This document shows, piece by piece, positions 25,030-33,037 of a DNA stretch of 64,000 bases (the first letter of the stretch is position 1; each line of letters begins with the position of its first letter). Position numbers and translations under genes: made by a program. The notes below the pieces were generated by a model. It made no database searches. It saw nothing but the letters and a program-made list of their open reading frames with translations, and had not been told where the DNA came from. The DNA is taken from NCBI RefSeq assembly GCF_003056335.1, contig NZ_PYWA01000008.1, positions 1 to 64,000 on the forward strand. Direction: 5' to 3'. Source of the DNA: Paracoccus indicus (lineage in GTDB: Bacteria > Pseudomonadota > Alphaproteobacteria > Rhodobacterales > Rhodobacteraceae).

Positions 25030-28000
25030 GCGACCGGCTCCTCTGCTGCGGGTTCGATATTGACAAGGAAGGCCTTGAATTCGGGCGTATCCGTGTTGGC
25101 GTCACCGACGAAGGGCGTCAGGCTGTTCGGCCCGAAACCTTTCTTGGCGGCCCCCATGAAGCCCCAATGCAGCGGGATGCCCACCACATGGACGGGCTTG
25201 CCGTCGCAGATCAGCGGACGCAGGCGCTTGGTGACCACGGCTTTCGCCCAGACCTCGCCCCGTTTGCCCCAGACCCGGACGCGACCGCCCTTCTTGATGC
25301 CCCGTTCGGCCGCCAGCTCCTCGCTGATCTCCACGAAGAACTCGGGCTGCAGCGCGGCGTTCACCACGTTGTGCTTGGTCCAATAGTGGAAATGCTCGGT
25401 CAGGCGGTACGAGGTCGCCACGAAGGGGAACTCGTCGCTGGTGCCAAGACGTGCCGCGTCGCTTTCGAAGATCCGCGCCACGGGGTTGCCACGCATCTTC
25501 GGGTTGAAGACGTTGGCCATGGGGCTTTCGAACGGCTCCATATGCGTCGGGAAAGGCCCGTCGCGCATCATGCCCCGGGTGAACAGGCGCGAGACGCCTT
25601 CCTGGTTCATGATGAAGGGGCCGACCTCGGAGGGCTTCGCGGTAGGCGAGATGTCGGGCACGTCGTAACCCTCCCATTTCTCGCCGGTCCACTCGATCAG
25701 CTTGCGGGACGGATCCCACGGCTTGCCCTGCATGTCGGCCGAAGCGCGGTTATAGAGGATCCGCCGGTTCGCCGGCCATGCGAAGGACCAGTTCAGGAAC
25801 ATGCCGGTATCGTCGGGATCGGAATTGTCCCGCCGCGCCATCATGTTGCCTTCCTCGGTCCAGCTGCCGGAGAAGATCCAGCAGCCCGCCATGGTCGAGC
25901 CGTCGTCGCGAAGCTGGCCAAAGCCCGAAAGCTGCTTGCCGGCCTCGGCCACCACCTTGGTATCGTCGGCAGTGTCATAGACGGCGGACAAGGCCTTGCC
26001 GTTCATTTCCCGTGCCAGTTCCTCGGGGGTGGGCTCGTTCGGGTCCTCATAGTTCCAGGTCAGGTTCACGATCGGATCGGGGAAGGCACCGCCTTCTTCC
26101 TGATACAGCTTGCGCACCCGCTGGAAGATCTGCGCCATGATCCAAGTGTCATGCTTGGCCTGACCCGGAGGCGTCGCCCCCGCCCAGTGCCACTGCAGCC
26201 AGCGACCCGAGTTGACAAGCGCGCCTTCGTCCTCGGCGAAGCAGGTCGTGGGCAGCTGGAACACCTGCGTCTGGATGGACGCGGTGTCGACGTCGTTGTG
26301 GATGCCGTGGTTCTGCCAGAAATTCGAGGTCTCGGTTTCCAGCGGGTCCATGGTGACCAGCGTCTTCAGCTTGGACAAGGCCGTCGTGATCTTGCCCCGG
26401 TGGGGGAAGGACAGCATCGGGTTGAAGCCCTGGCAGAAATACAGGTTCACCCGGCCCTGGTCCATCAGCTCGAACATGCGCAGGATGTCGTATGACGGCA
26501 CGTCGAGCTTGGGCAGGTATTCGAAGGCCCAGTCATTCTCGGCCGTCGCGGCATCGCCCCACATCGCCTTCAGGAAGCTGACCATGAACTTGGAATAGTT
26601 CTGCCAATAGCTTGTCTGGTTCGGCTGCAGCGGCTTGAAGTCCCGCGTCGACATATAGGTCTGCCAGTCGGGTTCCTTTTCCGTCGGGATGTTCAGATAC
26701 CCGGGGATCAGGTTCGACATCAGGCCCAGATCGGTCAGGCCCTGGATGTTGGAATGACCGCGAAGCGCGTTCATGCCGCCACCGCGCACGCCGATGTTGC
26801 CCAGGATCAGCTGAAGCATCGCCATGCCGCGGATGTTCTGGCCACCCTTGGAATGCTGCGTCCAGCCAAGCGCATACATCGAGGTCATCGTCCGGTCGGG
26901 CGCGCTGCATTCGCCGATCATCTCGCAGATGGTCAGGAACTTGTCGCGCGGCGTGCCGGTGATGTTCTCGACGAATTCGGGCGTATAGACATCGACATGC
27001 TTCTTCAGCAGCTGCCAGACGCAACGCGGGTTCTGCAGCGTCGGGTCGGTCAGCGCATAGCCGTCGTCGCCAATCTGGTAATCCCAGCTGGACTTGTCGA
27101 AGTCGCGCTTCTCTTCGTCGTAGCCGGTGAAGAGCCCGTCGTTCCAGCCGAATTCATCCTTCACCAGCAAGGCGGCATTGGTGAAGTTCTTGACGTATTC
27201 CCACTGGACCTTGTCGTTTTCCATGCACCAGCGGATCGCGCCCATCAGGAACGCGATGTCGCTGCCCGGACGGATCGGGGCATAGTAATCCGCGACCGAT
27301 GCGGTGCGGGTATAGCGCGGGTCGACCACGATCAGCTTGGCACCACGATGGGCCTTCGCTTCGGTCACCCATTTGAAGCCGCACGGATGCGCTTCGGCGG
27401 CATTGCCGCCCATCACGACCACGAGGTCGGTATTCTTGATGTCGGTCCACGCGTTGGTCATCGCGCCACGGCCAAATGTTGGGCCCAAACTGGACACCGT
27501 AGGGCCGTGTCAGACGCGTGCCTGATTATCGAAGCCGACTATCCCCATGGAGCGGACCGTCTTGTAGGTCAGCCACGCGGTTTCATTGGTGGTTGCGGAC
27601 GCGGCCAGGAAGCCTGCGGTCGTCCAGCGGTTGACGGTGACGCCTGCATCGTTCTTGGCGATGAAGTTCTCGTCCCGGTCGTCCTTGATCGCGCGCGCGA
27701 TGCCGTCCAGCGCCTCGTCCCAGGAAATCTCCTCGAAGCGGTCGGAACCGGGGCGACGGACGCGGGGCTGCGTCAGACGGGTGGGCGCATGGACGAAGTC
27801 CTTCAGCGCGGCGCCCTTGGGGCACAGCGTTCCGCGGTTCGTCGGGTGATCGACGTCGCCTTCGATATGCAGAAGTTCGGCTTTTTCGCCGGCCTTCACA
27901 TCGCCCTTGGAATACATGATGATCCCGCAGGCCACCGAGCAGTAGGGGCAGGTGTTGCGTGTTTCCGTCGTCGTGGCCAGCTTGAAGGCGCGCACATGCG

Positions 28001-28109
28001 CGGCCTCGGCTGCCTCGGCCTCGCCGAAGCCCAAGGCTCCAAGCGACGTTGCCGCAACCCCCGCACCCGCCAGCCGTAAGAAGCCGCGGCGCGAAAGGTC
28101 AATATTCAT
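25026..28109 (-). CDS. fdoG: Selenocysteine-containing formate dehydrogenase catalytic (alpha) subunit
   Basis: A 1027-residue molybdopterin (bis-MGD) enzyme oxidising formate to CO2 in the periplasm. The N-terminus is a Tat signal (S-R-R-G-F-L-R-L), followed by the [4Fe-4S] cysteines (C-P-Y-C-S-V-A-C-G...G-T-L-C-P-K-G). The frame is interrupted only by an in-frame TGA at 27510-27512, codon 200. The reading across it, [23 protein letters not shown], matches the active site of selenocysteine FDHs. Gene callers that stop at UGA will split it in two (27510-28109 and 25026-27497). SelA, SelB and tRNA-Sec are nearby, so readthrough as Sec is strongly supported. It is the first gene of the operon. 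Confidence 0.95.
27467..27512 (-). promoter_or_regulatory. UGA-Sec codon with candidate bacterial SECIS hairpin
   Basis: Directly after the UGA (27510-27512) the mRNA has CACGGCC (27509-27503), which is exactly complementary to GGCCGUG (27473-27467), a 7-bp stem enclosing 29 bases, with a possible inner stem GUCC/GGGC. Position and about 43-nt size fit bacterial SECIS elements recognised by SelB. The first bases after the UGA (CACGGCCC) are the same as in E. coli formate dehydrogenase genes. Coding constraint may explain part of the pairing. Confidence 0.7.
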
Positions 28110-28413
28110 GGGGACCCTCCATCCTGCCTGTCGTCATTGATAGGTACTGTCATATTGTCCGCCCCGCCCGCGGCCAAGTCAAGGGGAGCTGACGCGCGCG
28201 TGAGCCTGCAATCCCTGCTGTTCACGATGTCTTGCGCGGGGGGCGCGGGGCTTGCTAGAAGGACGGTGAAAAGCCAATGCGCCGGGTGCGCTTGGGCCGA
28301 TGGGCTTGACCGCATGGCGGTGGCTTGACGACACGGTGCGCGACCCGGCCTGCGACTTGCGGGGTCCGCCGTTTTTCCCCGTGTTCCGCCATCTGCAGCC
28401 AAGGATCCCGCCC
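28110..28413. other. Divergent control region between fdoG and the putative selenium transporter
   Basis: A 304-base non-coding stretch that must hold both promoters: leftward for fdoG-fdoH-fdoI-fdhE-selA-selB and rightward for the ABC transporter. The fdoG start is preceded by GGAGG. I see no obvious operator dyad, riboswitch or RNA gene. The right half is very G+C-rich with frames that look like random coding. Confidence 0.4.
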
Positions 28414-29280
28414 ATGTCCCTTTCCCGTCTGTCCACCCTGGCCGTCGCGGCCTGCCTGTCGCTTGCCGGCATCGCCCAGGCTCAGGACACCCTCTATTTC
28501 TCGGCCATCCCCGATGACGACGAAACCCGTCTGGCCGAACGTTTCGGCGCGGTCGCGGACTATTTGTCGCAGCAGCTGGACGTGCCGGTCGAATTCGTGC
28601 CGGTGAAATCCTATCCGGCCGCCGTCACCGCCTTCCGCAACGATCAGGTGCAGCTCGCTTGGTTCGGCGGTCTGTCGGGCGTGCAGGCCCGCCTGCTGGT
28701 CCCCGATGCCCGCGCCATCGCGCAAGGGCAGGAAGACACCAGCTTCGTTACCTATTTCATCGCCAATACCGAAACCGGCCTCACCGAATCCGAGGATTTC
28801 CCCGAAGCAGCCCGCGGCATGTCCTTCACCTTCGGCGCCAAGACCTCGACCTCGGGTCGGCTGATGCCGGAATACCAGATCCGCGAACAGACCGGCGAGG
28901 CCCCCGAGGAATTCTTCGGTCGCGTCGGCTTCTCGGGCGATCATGCGCAGACGCTGCGGCTGGTGGCTTCGGGCGCATGGCAGGTCGGTGCGCTGAACTT
29001 CACCGTCTATGATCAGGCCGTGACCGAAGGCGCGCCGGAAGTCGAGACCGCCAAGATCATCTGGAAGACTCCGCCTTACCCCGATTACAACTGGACGATC
29101 CGCGGCGACGTCGATGCCCGTTGGGGCGAGGGCTTTGCCGACAAGGTTCAGGCCGCGCTGATCGGAATGGACGACCCGGACCTGCTGGCGGCCTTCCCTC
29201 GCGCCTCCTTCGTGCCCGCCAGCAACGAGGATTACGCCCCGATCGAGCAGGTCGGTCGCCAGCTGGACCTGCTGGAGTAA
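28414..29280 (+). CDS. PhnD-like periplasmic binding protein, probably for selenium oxyanions
   Basis: A 288-residue exported solute-binding protein (signal M-S-L-S-R-L-S-T-L-A-V-A-A-C-L-S-L-A-G-I-A-Q-A). The mature start D-T-L-Y-F-S-A-I-P-D-D-D-E-T-R-L-A-E-R-F and the segment V-P-V-K-S-Y-P-A-A-V-T-A-F-R-N-D-Q-V-Q-L-A-W-F-G-G-L-S-G-V-Q-A-R belong to the PhnD-like family. One branch is annotated as putative selenate ABC transporter binding protein because it clusters with Sec genes. Here it is divergent from the fdo-sel operon, which fits. Phosphonate or phosphite remain alternatives by fold alone; no phosphonate catabolic genes are nearby. Confidence 0.82.
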   Translation: MSLSRLSTLAVAACLSLAGIAQAQDTLYFSAIPDDDETRLAERFGAVADYLSQQLDVPVEFVPVKSYPAAVTAFRNDQVQLAWFGGLSGVQARLLVPDARAIAQGQEDTSFVTYFIANTETGLTESEDFPEAARGMSFTFGAKTSTSGRLMPEYQIREQTGEAPEEFFGRVGFSGDHAQTLRLVASGAWQVGALNFTVYDQAVTEGAPEVETAKIIWKTPPYPDYNWTIRGDVDARWGEGFADKVQAALIGMDDPDLLAAFPRASFVPASNEDYAPIEQVGRQLDLLE

Positions 29281-29284
29281 TCGC

Positions 29285-29944
29285 TTGCAACTGCTGGACG
29301 GGGTCGATCTGGGCTATGACGGCGCGCCGGTGCTGCGCGATCTGCGTCTGACCATCATCCCCGGCCAGCGTGTCGCGCTGTTGGGGCGCAGCGGGTCGGG
29401 GAAATCGACCCTGCTAACCGCCCTGCGCGACGCCCTGCTGCAACGCGACATGCGTGTCGCGCTGGTGCCACAGGATCATGCGCTAGTCCCGCAGCTCTCG
29501 GCGCTGCGCAACGTGCTGATGGGGCGGCTGGACGATCACGGGGCATTGCGTAACCTGCGCACCCTGATCCGCCCGTCGCGGGCTGACCGGAACGCGGGCC
29601 TTCACGATCTGGATCGCGTCGGCCTGACCGATCAGGCCGATCGTGCGGTCGAGACCCTGTCCGGCGGCCAGCAACAGCGCGTGGCCCTGGCCCGCGCCTT
29701 TCATCGCGGTGGCGACGTCATCGTCGGGGACGAGCCGCTCTCGGCCGTCGATCCGCGTCAGGCACTGGCGTTGGCGGATCAGATCCACCACGCCTTCCCG
29801 ACTGCCATCCTGGCCCTGCACGACGTGGCCATCGCCCGTGCCTTTGCCACCCGCATCATCGGGCTGAAGGATGGCGCGGTCCTGTTCGATCTGCCTGCCG
29901 ATCAGCTGGACCCCGCCCGGACCGAGGCGCTCTATGCCCGCTAG
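29285..29944 (+). CDS. ABC transporter ATP-binding protein (PhnC-like)
   Basis: A 219-residue ATPase. Walker A is L-L-G-R-S-G-S-G-K-S-T at about 35-45, the signature is T-L-S-G-G-Q-Q-Q-R-V-A-L-A-R-A, and Walker B is V-I-V-G-D-E-P-L-S-A-V-D. The start is a TTG at 29285, four bases after the binding-protein stop, with GGAG at the end of that gene acting as ribosome-binding site. It overlaps the permease gene by 11 bases. It powers the permease encoded next. Confidence 0.9.
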   Translation: MQLLDGVDLGYDGAPVLRDLRLTIIPGQRVALLGRSGSGKSTLLTALRDALLQRDMRVALVPQDHALVPQLSALRNVLMGRLDDHGALRNLRTLIRPSRADRNAGLHDLDRVGLTDQADRAVETLSGGQQQRVALARAFHRGGDVIVGDEPLSAVDPRQALALADQIHHAFPTAILALHDVAIARAFATRIIGLKDGAVLFDLPADQLDPARTEALYAR

Positions 29945-31448
29945 CCTGTCGCGCGGCGGCCTGGTCGCGGTCTTTGTAGCGCTGGCCGTGATCTGTCTGC
30001 CCTTTGCCGATCTGGCGACCGCAGGTCACGACCCTTGGGCCGAATTGGGTCGCATGGCACGCGGCTTCCTGTCCCCCGATTTCACCGCGGTCGAGCAGAT
30101 CGGATGGGCCGTCGCCCTGACCGTCGCCTTCGCCGTGGCGGGGGTGGCGCTTGGCGGGTTGGCGGGGCTGGCGCTGGCGCCCTTCTATCGCCTGCGCCCC
30201 GTGAGCTGGCTGGCCATCGCCCTCCGGTCGGTCCATGAACTGTTCTGGGCGCTGCTGCTGTTGCAGGTCTTCGGCATCAGCGTCTGGTCGGGGCTGCTGG
30301 CCATCGCGCTGCCCTATGCGGGCATTTTCGCCAAGGTCCTTTCCGAGATCCTGGACGAGGCCGACCCCCGCCCCTCCCGCTGGCTGGGCGTGCGCGTCGA
30401 TCCCCTGACGCGCTTCCTGTGGGCGCGCGCGCCCTTGGCCCGGCCGCAAATGGTCAGCTATGCGCTCTATCGGCTGGAATGCGGGCTGCGATCCTCGGCG
30501 GTGTTGGGGTTCGTGGGGCTGCCGACGCTTGGTTATCAGTTGGACAGCTTCTTCAAGCTGGGAAACTATGGCGCGGCGGGCGCGGTGATGGCCATCTATA
30601 TCCTGCTGATCGCCACGGTGCGCCAATGGATGCGCCCGCGTCTGGCACTGGCCTGGCTGGCGGCGGCTGTCGGCGTGCTGACGCAGGTCAGCTCGCCGCC
30701 CATGGGGCAGGGGGCGTTCTGGCGTTTTCTGACGCAGGACATCGTCCCGGCGCCCCTGCGCGCGGGCGATCCGGCGGCGCTGTGGCCTTGGCTCCAGGAT
30801 CTGGTCACCGGGTCCATCCTGCCGGGGCTGGGGGCGACACTGGTCGTGGCGCAACTGGCGCTGATCCTGGCGGGGGCGCTGGCCTTCGTGGGGCAGGCGC
30901 TGATCGTGCCGCGGATCAGCGGGCGCATCGGCGCGTGGCTGGGGCATCTGGTGCTGGTGCTGCTGCGGTCCTTTCCCGAATACATGTTGGCTTATCTGTT
31001 CTTGCAGGTCTTCGGGCCCTCGATGCTGCCCGCCATCCTGGCGCTTGGGCTGCACAACGGGGCGATCATCGGCCATCTTCTGGGACGGCAGGCCCGCACC
31101 CTGACCCTGCGCCCCGACGCGCCGCGTGGTCTGACGCTCTGGGGGTGGGAGTTCGTGCCACGACTGTTCGGCAGCTTCATCGCCCTGTGTCTTTATCGGT
31201 GGGAGATCATCATCCGCGAAAGTGCCATTCTGGGGCTGCTGGGGGTCGCGACGCTTGGGTTCTATCTGGACGACGCCATCGTTGCGCTGCGCATGGACCG
31301 CGCAGTCGTCATCCTCGTCGCCACCGCGCTGGTGACGATCGCCATTGATGCCCTGTCGCGGGGCATCCGCGCCCGCATCGGTGCGGGCGAACTGCAGCGC
31401 AGGGATGCCTTGCCGGGCCGTGTGGCCCGGCAGGCAGGCCCGAGCTAG
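29934..31448 (+). CDS. Fused tandem PhnE-like ABC permease
   Basis: A 504-residue permease made of two PhnE-type domains in one chain. The first covers about 20-245, with an EAA-like loop V-L-S-E-I-L-D-E-A-D-P-R-P-S-R-W-L-G-V and T-L-G-Y-Q-L-D-S-F-F. The second covers about 275-490, ending with V-A-T-L-G-F-Y-L-D-D-A. The repeated G-x-x-x-L-G-Y/F-x-L-D motif marks both halves. A single chain can therefore supply both transmembrane domains of the transporter. An inverted repeat in its last 40 bases probably ends the transcript. Confidence 0.88.
   Translation: MPASLSRGGLVAVFVALAVICLPFADLATAGHDPWAELGRMARGFLSPDFTAVEQIGWAVALTVAFAVAGVALGGLAGLALAPFYRLRPVSWLAIALRSVHELFWALLLLQVFGISVWSGLLAIALPYAGIFAKVLSEILDEADPRPSRWLGVRVDPLTRFLWARAPLARPQMVSYALYRLECGLRSSAVLGFVGLPTLGYQLDSFFKLGNYGAAGAVMAIYILLIATVRQWMRPRLALAWLAAAVGVLTQVSSPPMGQGAFWRFLTQDIVPAPLRAGDPAALWPWLQDLVTGSILPGLGATLVVAQLALILAGALAFVGQALIVPRISGRIGAWLGHLVLVLLRSFPEYMLAYLFLQVFGPSMLPAILALGLHNGAIIGHLLGRQARTLTLRPDAPRGLTLWGWEFVPRLFGSFIALCLYRWEIIIRESAILGLLGVATLGFYLDDAIVALRMDRAVVILVATALVTIAIDALSRGIRARIGAGELQRRDALPGRVARQAGPS
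31411..31432. terminator. Hairpin at the end of the permease gene
   Basis: TGCCGGGCC-GTGT-GGCCCGGCA, a perfect 9-bp stem with a four-base loop, inside the last codons of the permease and just before the convergent luxI-type gene. No T-run follows. It could act as a terminator for both directions. Confidence 0.55.
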
Positions 31449-32065
31449 GCGGTCATGTCCAAGGGCGCCCGGACCGCGCAGGCGAAGGCCAGGAACTTGC
31501 CGTCGTCGTTCGACACCAGGTCCCCCATCGGGCGCGGCGTCCAGCCAAGACGTGCCGCCATCCGCAGGAAGGCGGGCGGCCCCAGGAACAGGCAGTCGCT
31601 GGCGCCGACCGTATGCAGGTGGGTGTTGGCAGCCTCGAGGATGCTTTCGGCCAGACCCGGCAGGGGCAGGGCGGCAAAGCGTGTCAGCTCCCATGCACCC
31701 GCATCGACGGGCGGTTCCTCGTGGCACAGGTTGGTGGGCATGCCCGGAAGCAGGCCCAGATGCGCATCGCGGATCATGTAGGAATAGACCACCTTTCCCG
31801 CCCCGAACACCTTGTCGGTGCGCTTCAGCCGGGCGCCGCCCACGGCCTGCCCATCGCGATGCGCGATGACATAGACGGTGTCGAAGGTGTCGTACTGCTC
31901 GAACTCGATCCCTTCGGCGTGGTGCAGCGGCCAGGCCATGCGATCCACGAAGATCTGCTTGCGCAGCTTGAAGAAGCTGGTGACCAGATCGAAGCGTGCC
32001 ATGTCGCGCGGCAGGCAGATCAGCTCGACGGTGATGTCGTTGGCGGGGGTGCGTGTCATCGTCAT
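31445..32065 (-). CDS. LuxI-family acyl-homoserine lactone synthase
   Basis: A 206-residue autoinducer synthase that joins an acyl chain from acyl-ACP or acyl-CoA to the homoserine-lactone part of S-adenosylmethionine. The conserved residues are present: L-R-K-Q-I-F-V-D-R-M-A-W-P-L near 33-46, E-Q-Y-D-T-F-D-T near 56-63, G-G-A-R-L-K, and the family hallmark W-E-L-T-R-F-A near 124. It starts seven bases after a small gene and diverges from a LuxR gene, a complete quorum-sensing unit. The acyl chain it uses cannot be read from sequence. Confidence 0.9.
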   Translation of the reverse strand: MTMTRTPANDITVELICLPRDMARFDLVTSFFKLRKQIFVDRMAWPLHHAEGIEFEQYDTFDTVYVIAHRDGQAVGGARLKRTDKVFGAGKVVYSYMIRDAHLGLLPGMPTNLCHEEPPVDAGAWELTRFAALPLPGLAESILEAANTHLHTVGASDCLFLGPPAFLRMAARLGWTPRPMGDLVSNDDGKFLAFACAVRAPLDMTA

Positions 32066-32072
32066 GTCCCCC

Positions 32073-32282
32073 TTATTGCCGGATGCCGTCGGGCAGCTTG
32101 GCCAGCCCCAGGAACTGGCGTCCGCCGGTCACCTTGTTGGGCAGCCACAATCCCCATGAGGTCACCTCGACCTGCAGGACGCCTTCCTCGGCGTAGGCGT
32201 CGAAATAGGTCAGCATGGTTTCCACCATGTCACGGCTGAATTCGGCCGTGGCCAGCTTTGGTTCCTTGATATGTGCCATCAT
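32073..32282 (-). CDS. Small conserved protein upstream of luxI
   Basis: A 69-residue soluble protein (L-A-T-A-E-F-S-R-D-M-V-E-T-M-L then L-Q-V-E-V-T-S-W-G-L-W-L-P), without signal peptide. AGGAG precedes the ATG at 32282. It is the first gene of the luxI transcript, ending seven bases before luxI. I do not know its function. A related protein is encoded at 62226-62450: 16 of 37 aligned residues agree without gaps, including the A-E-F, D-M and V-E-x-x-S-x-G-x-W positions. The link to quorum sensing is by position only. Confidence 0.72.
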   Translation of the reverse strand: MMAHIKEPKLATAEFSRDMVETMLTYFDAYAEEGVLQVEVTSWGLWLPNKVTGGRQFLGLAKLPDGIRQ

Positions 32283-32352
32283 CGCATGTCTCCTGTTGGC
32301 GTGATCAACGCCGGGAGCCTGCGCCCCGAAGATGCATCTGTCTTGCAAAAAC

Positions 32353-32388
32353 CGGACAACCTGCCTTTTCAGTATGTCCGAAAAGGCA
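32353..32388. promoter_or_regulatory. Overlapping inverted repeats in the luxI-luxR divergent promoter
   Basis: TGCCTTTTC (32362-32370) and GAAAAGGCA (32380-32388) are perfect nine-base inverted arms with a nine-base spacer. A second pair, CGGACA (32353-32358) and TGTCCG (32375-32380), overlaps it. They lie 32 bases before the luxR start, in the region shared with the small gene-luxI operon. They are good candidates for the LuxR operator, though the shape differs from the classical 20-base lux box. Confidence 0.6.
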
Positions 32389-32419
32389 TATCCTGCAGGT
32401 CAGGCAACATGGGCACGAC

Positions 32420-33037
32420 ATGCTGAACGATCTGATACCGAACTTCGACGACGAAATCGCCCAGATGCATGCGATGGCACCAAGCGGCTGGATCATGGGG
32501 TTCAACCTGACCTATCGGGGGCCGGAGCACCTGTACAACGCCTATCCCGATGCCTGGCGCAAGATCTACGAGGATCGCAACTACTTCTTCGGCGATCCCA
32601 TCGCGATGTGGACGATGACCCATGACGGGGCCGCCCGCTGGTCCGAGGTGCGCATCCCCGACCTGCGCGGCGTCATGTCGGCGGCCAAGAAGTTCAAGCT
32701 GAACCACGGCGTCGCCATTTCACGCAAGGTGGCGGGCAAGCGGTCCTTCCTGACCCTGTCCCATCCCGACCGCGAATTCACCGACGACGAGATCGCGCGC
32801 TGTTCGGCCAAGTTCCATCTGTGGACGGACATGGTCCTGAACCGCGCGGCGCTGACGCAGGCGGAACTGGACGTGCTGCGCTGTTTCCGCGACGGGCAGG
32901 GGCAGCAGGAGACGGCCTCGCAGCTGGGCATCGCTGAATCGACCGTCAAGCAGCGCGCCTTGAAGGCCTGCGCCAAGCTGGGTGCGAAAAGCCGCACCCA
33001 GGCCGTGGCGATCGCGGTGGCGCGAAATTACCTCTGA
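32420..33037 (+). CDS. LuxR-family quorum-sensing regulator
   Basis: A 205-residue regulator. The N-terminal autoinducer-binding domain has the key pattern Y-P-D-A-W-R-K-I-Y-E-D-R-N-Y-F-F-G-D-P-I-A-M-W (ligand-binding W, Y and D). The C-terminal LuxR helix-turn-helix (about 140-205) reads L-T-Q-A-E-L-D-V-L-R-C-F...T-A-S-Q-L-G-I-A-E-S-T-V-K-Q-R-A-L-K-A-C-A-K-L-G-A-K-S-R-T-Q-A. It is somewhat short for the family (usually about 240). The ATG at 32420 is the start that keeps the whole binding domain. It is divergent from luxI and overlaps xylB by ten bases in convergent orientation. Confidence 0.9.
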   Translation: MLNDLIPNFDDEIAQMHAMAPSGWIMGFNLTYRGPEHLYNAYPDAWRKIYEDRNYFFGDPIAMWTMTHDGAARWSEVRIPDLRGVMSAAKKFKLNHGVAISRKVAGKRSFLTLSHPDREFTDDEIARCSAKFHLWTDMVLNRAALTQAELDVLRCFRDGQGQQETASQLGIAESTVKQRALKACAKLGAKSRTQAVAIAVARNYL

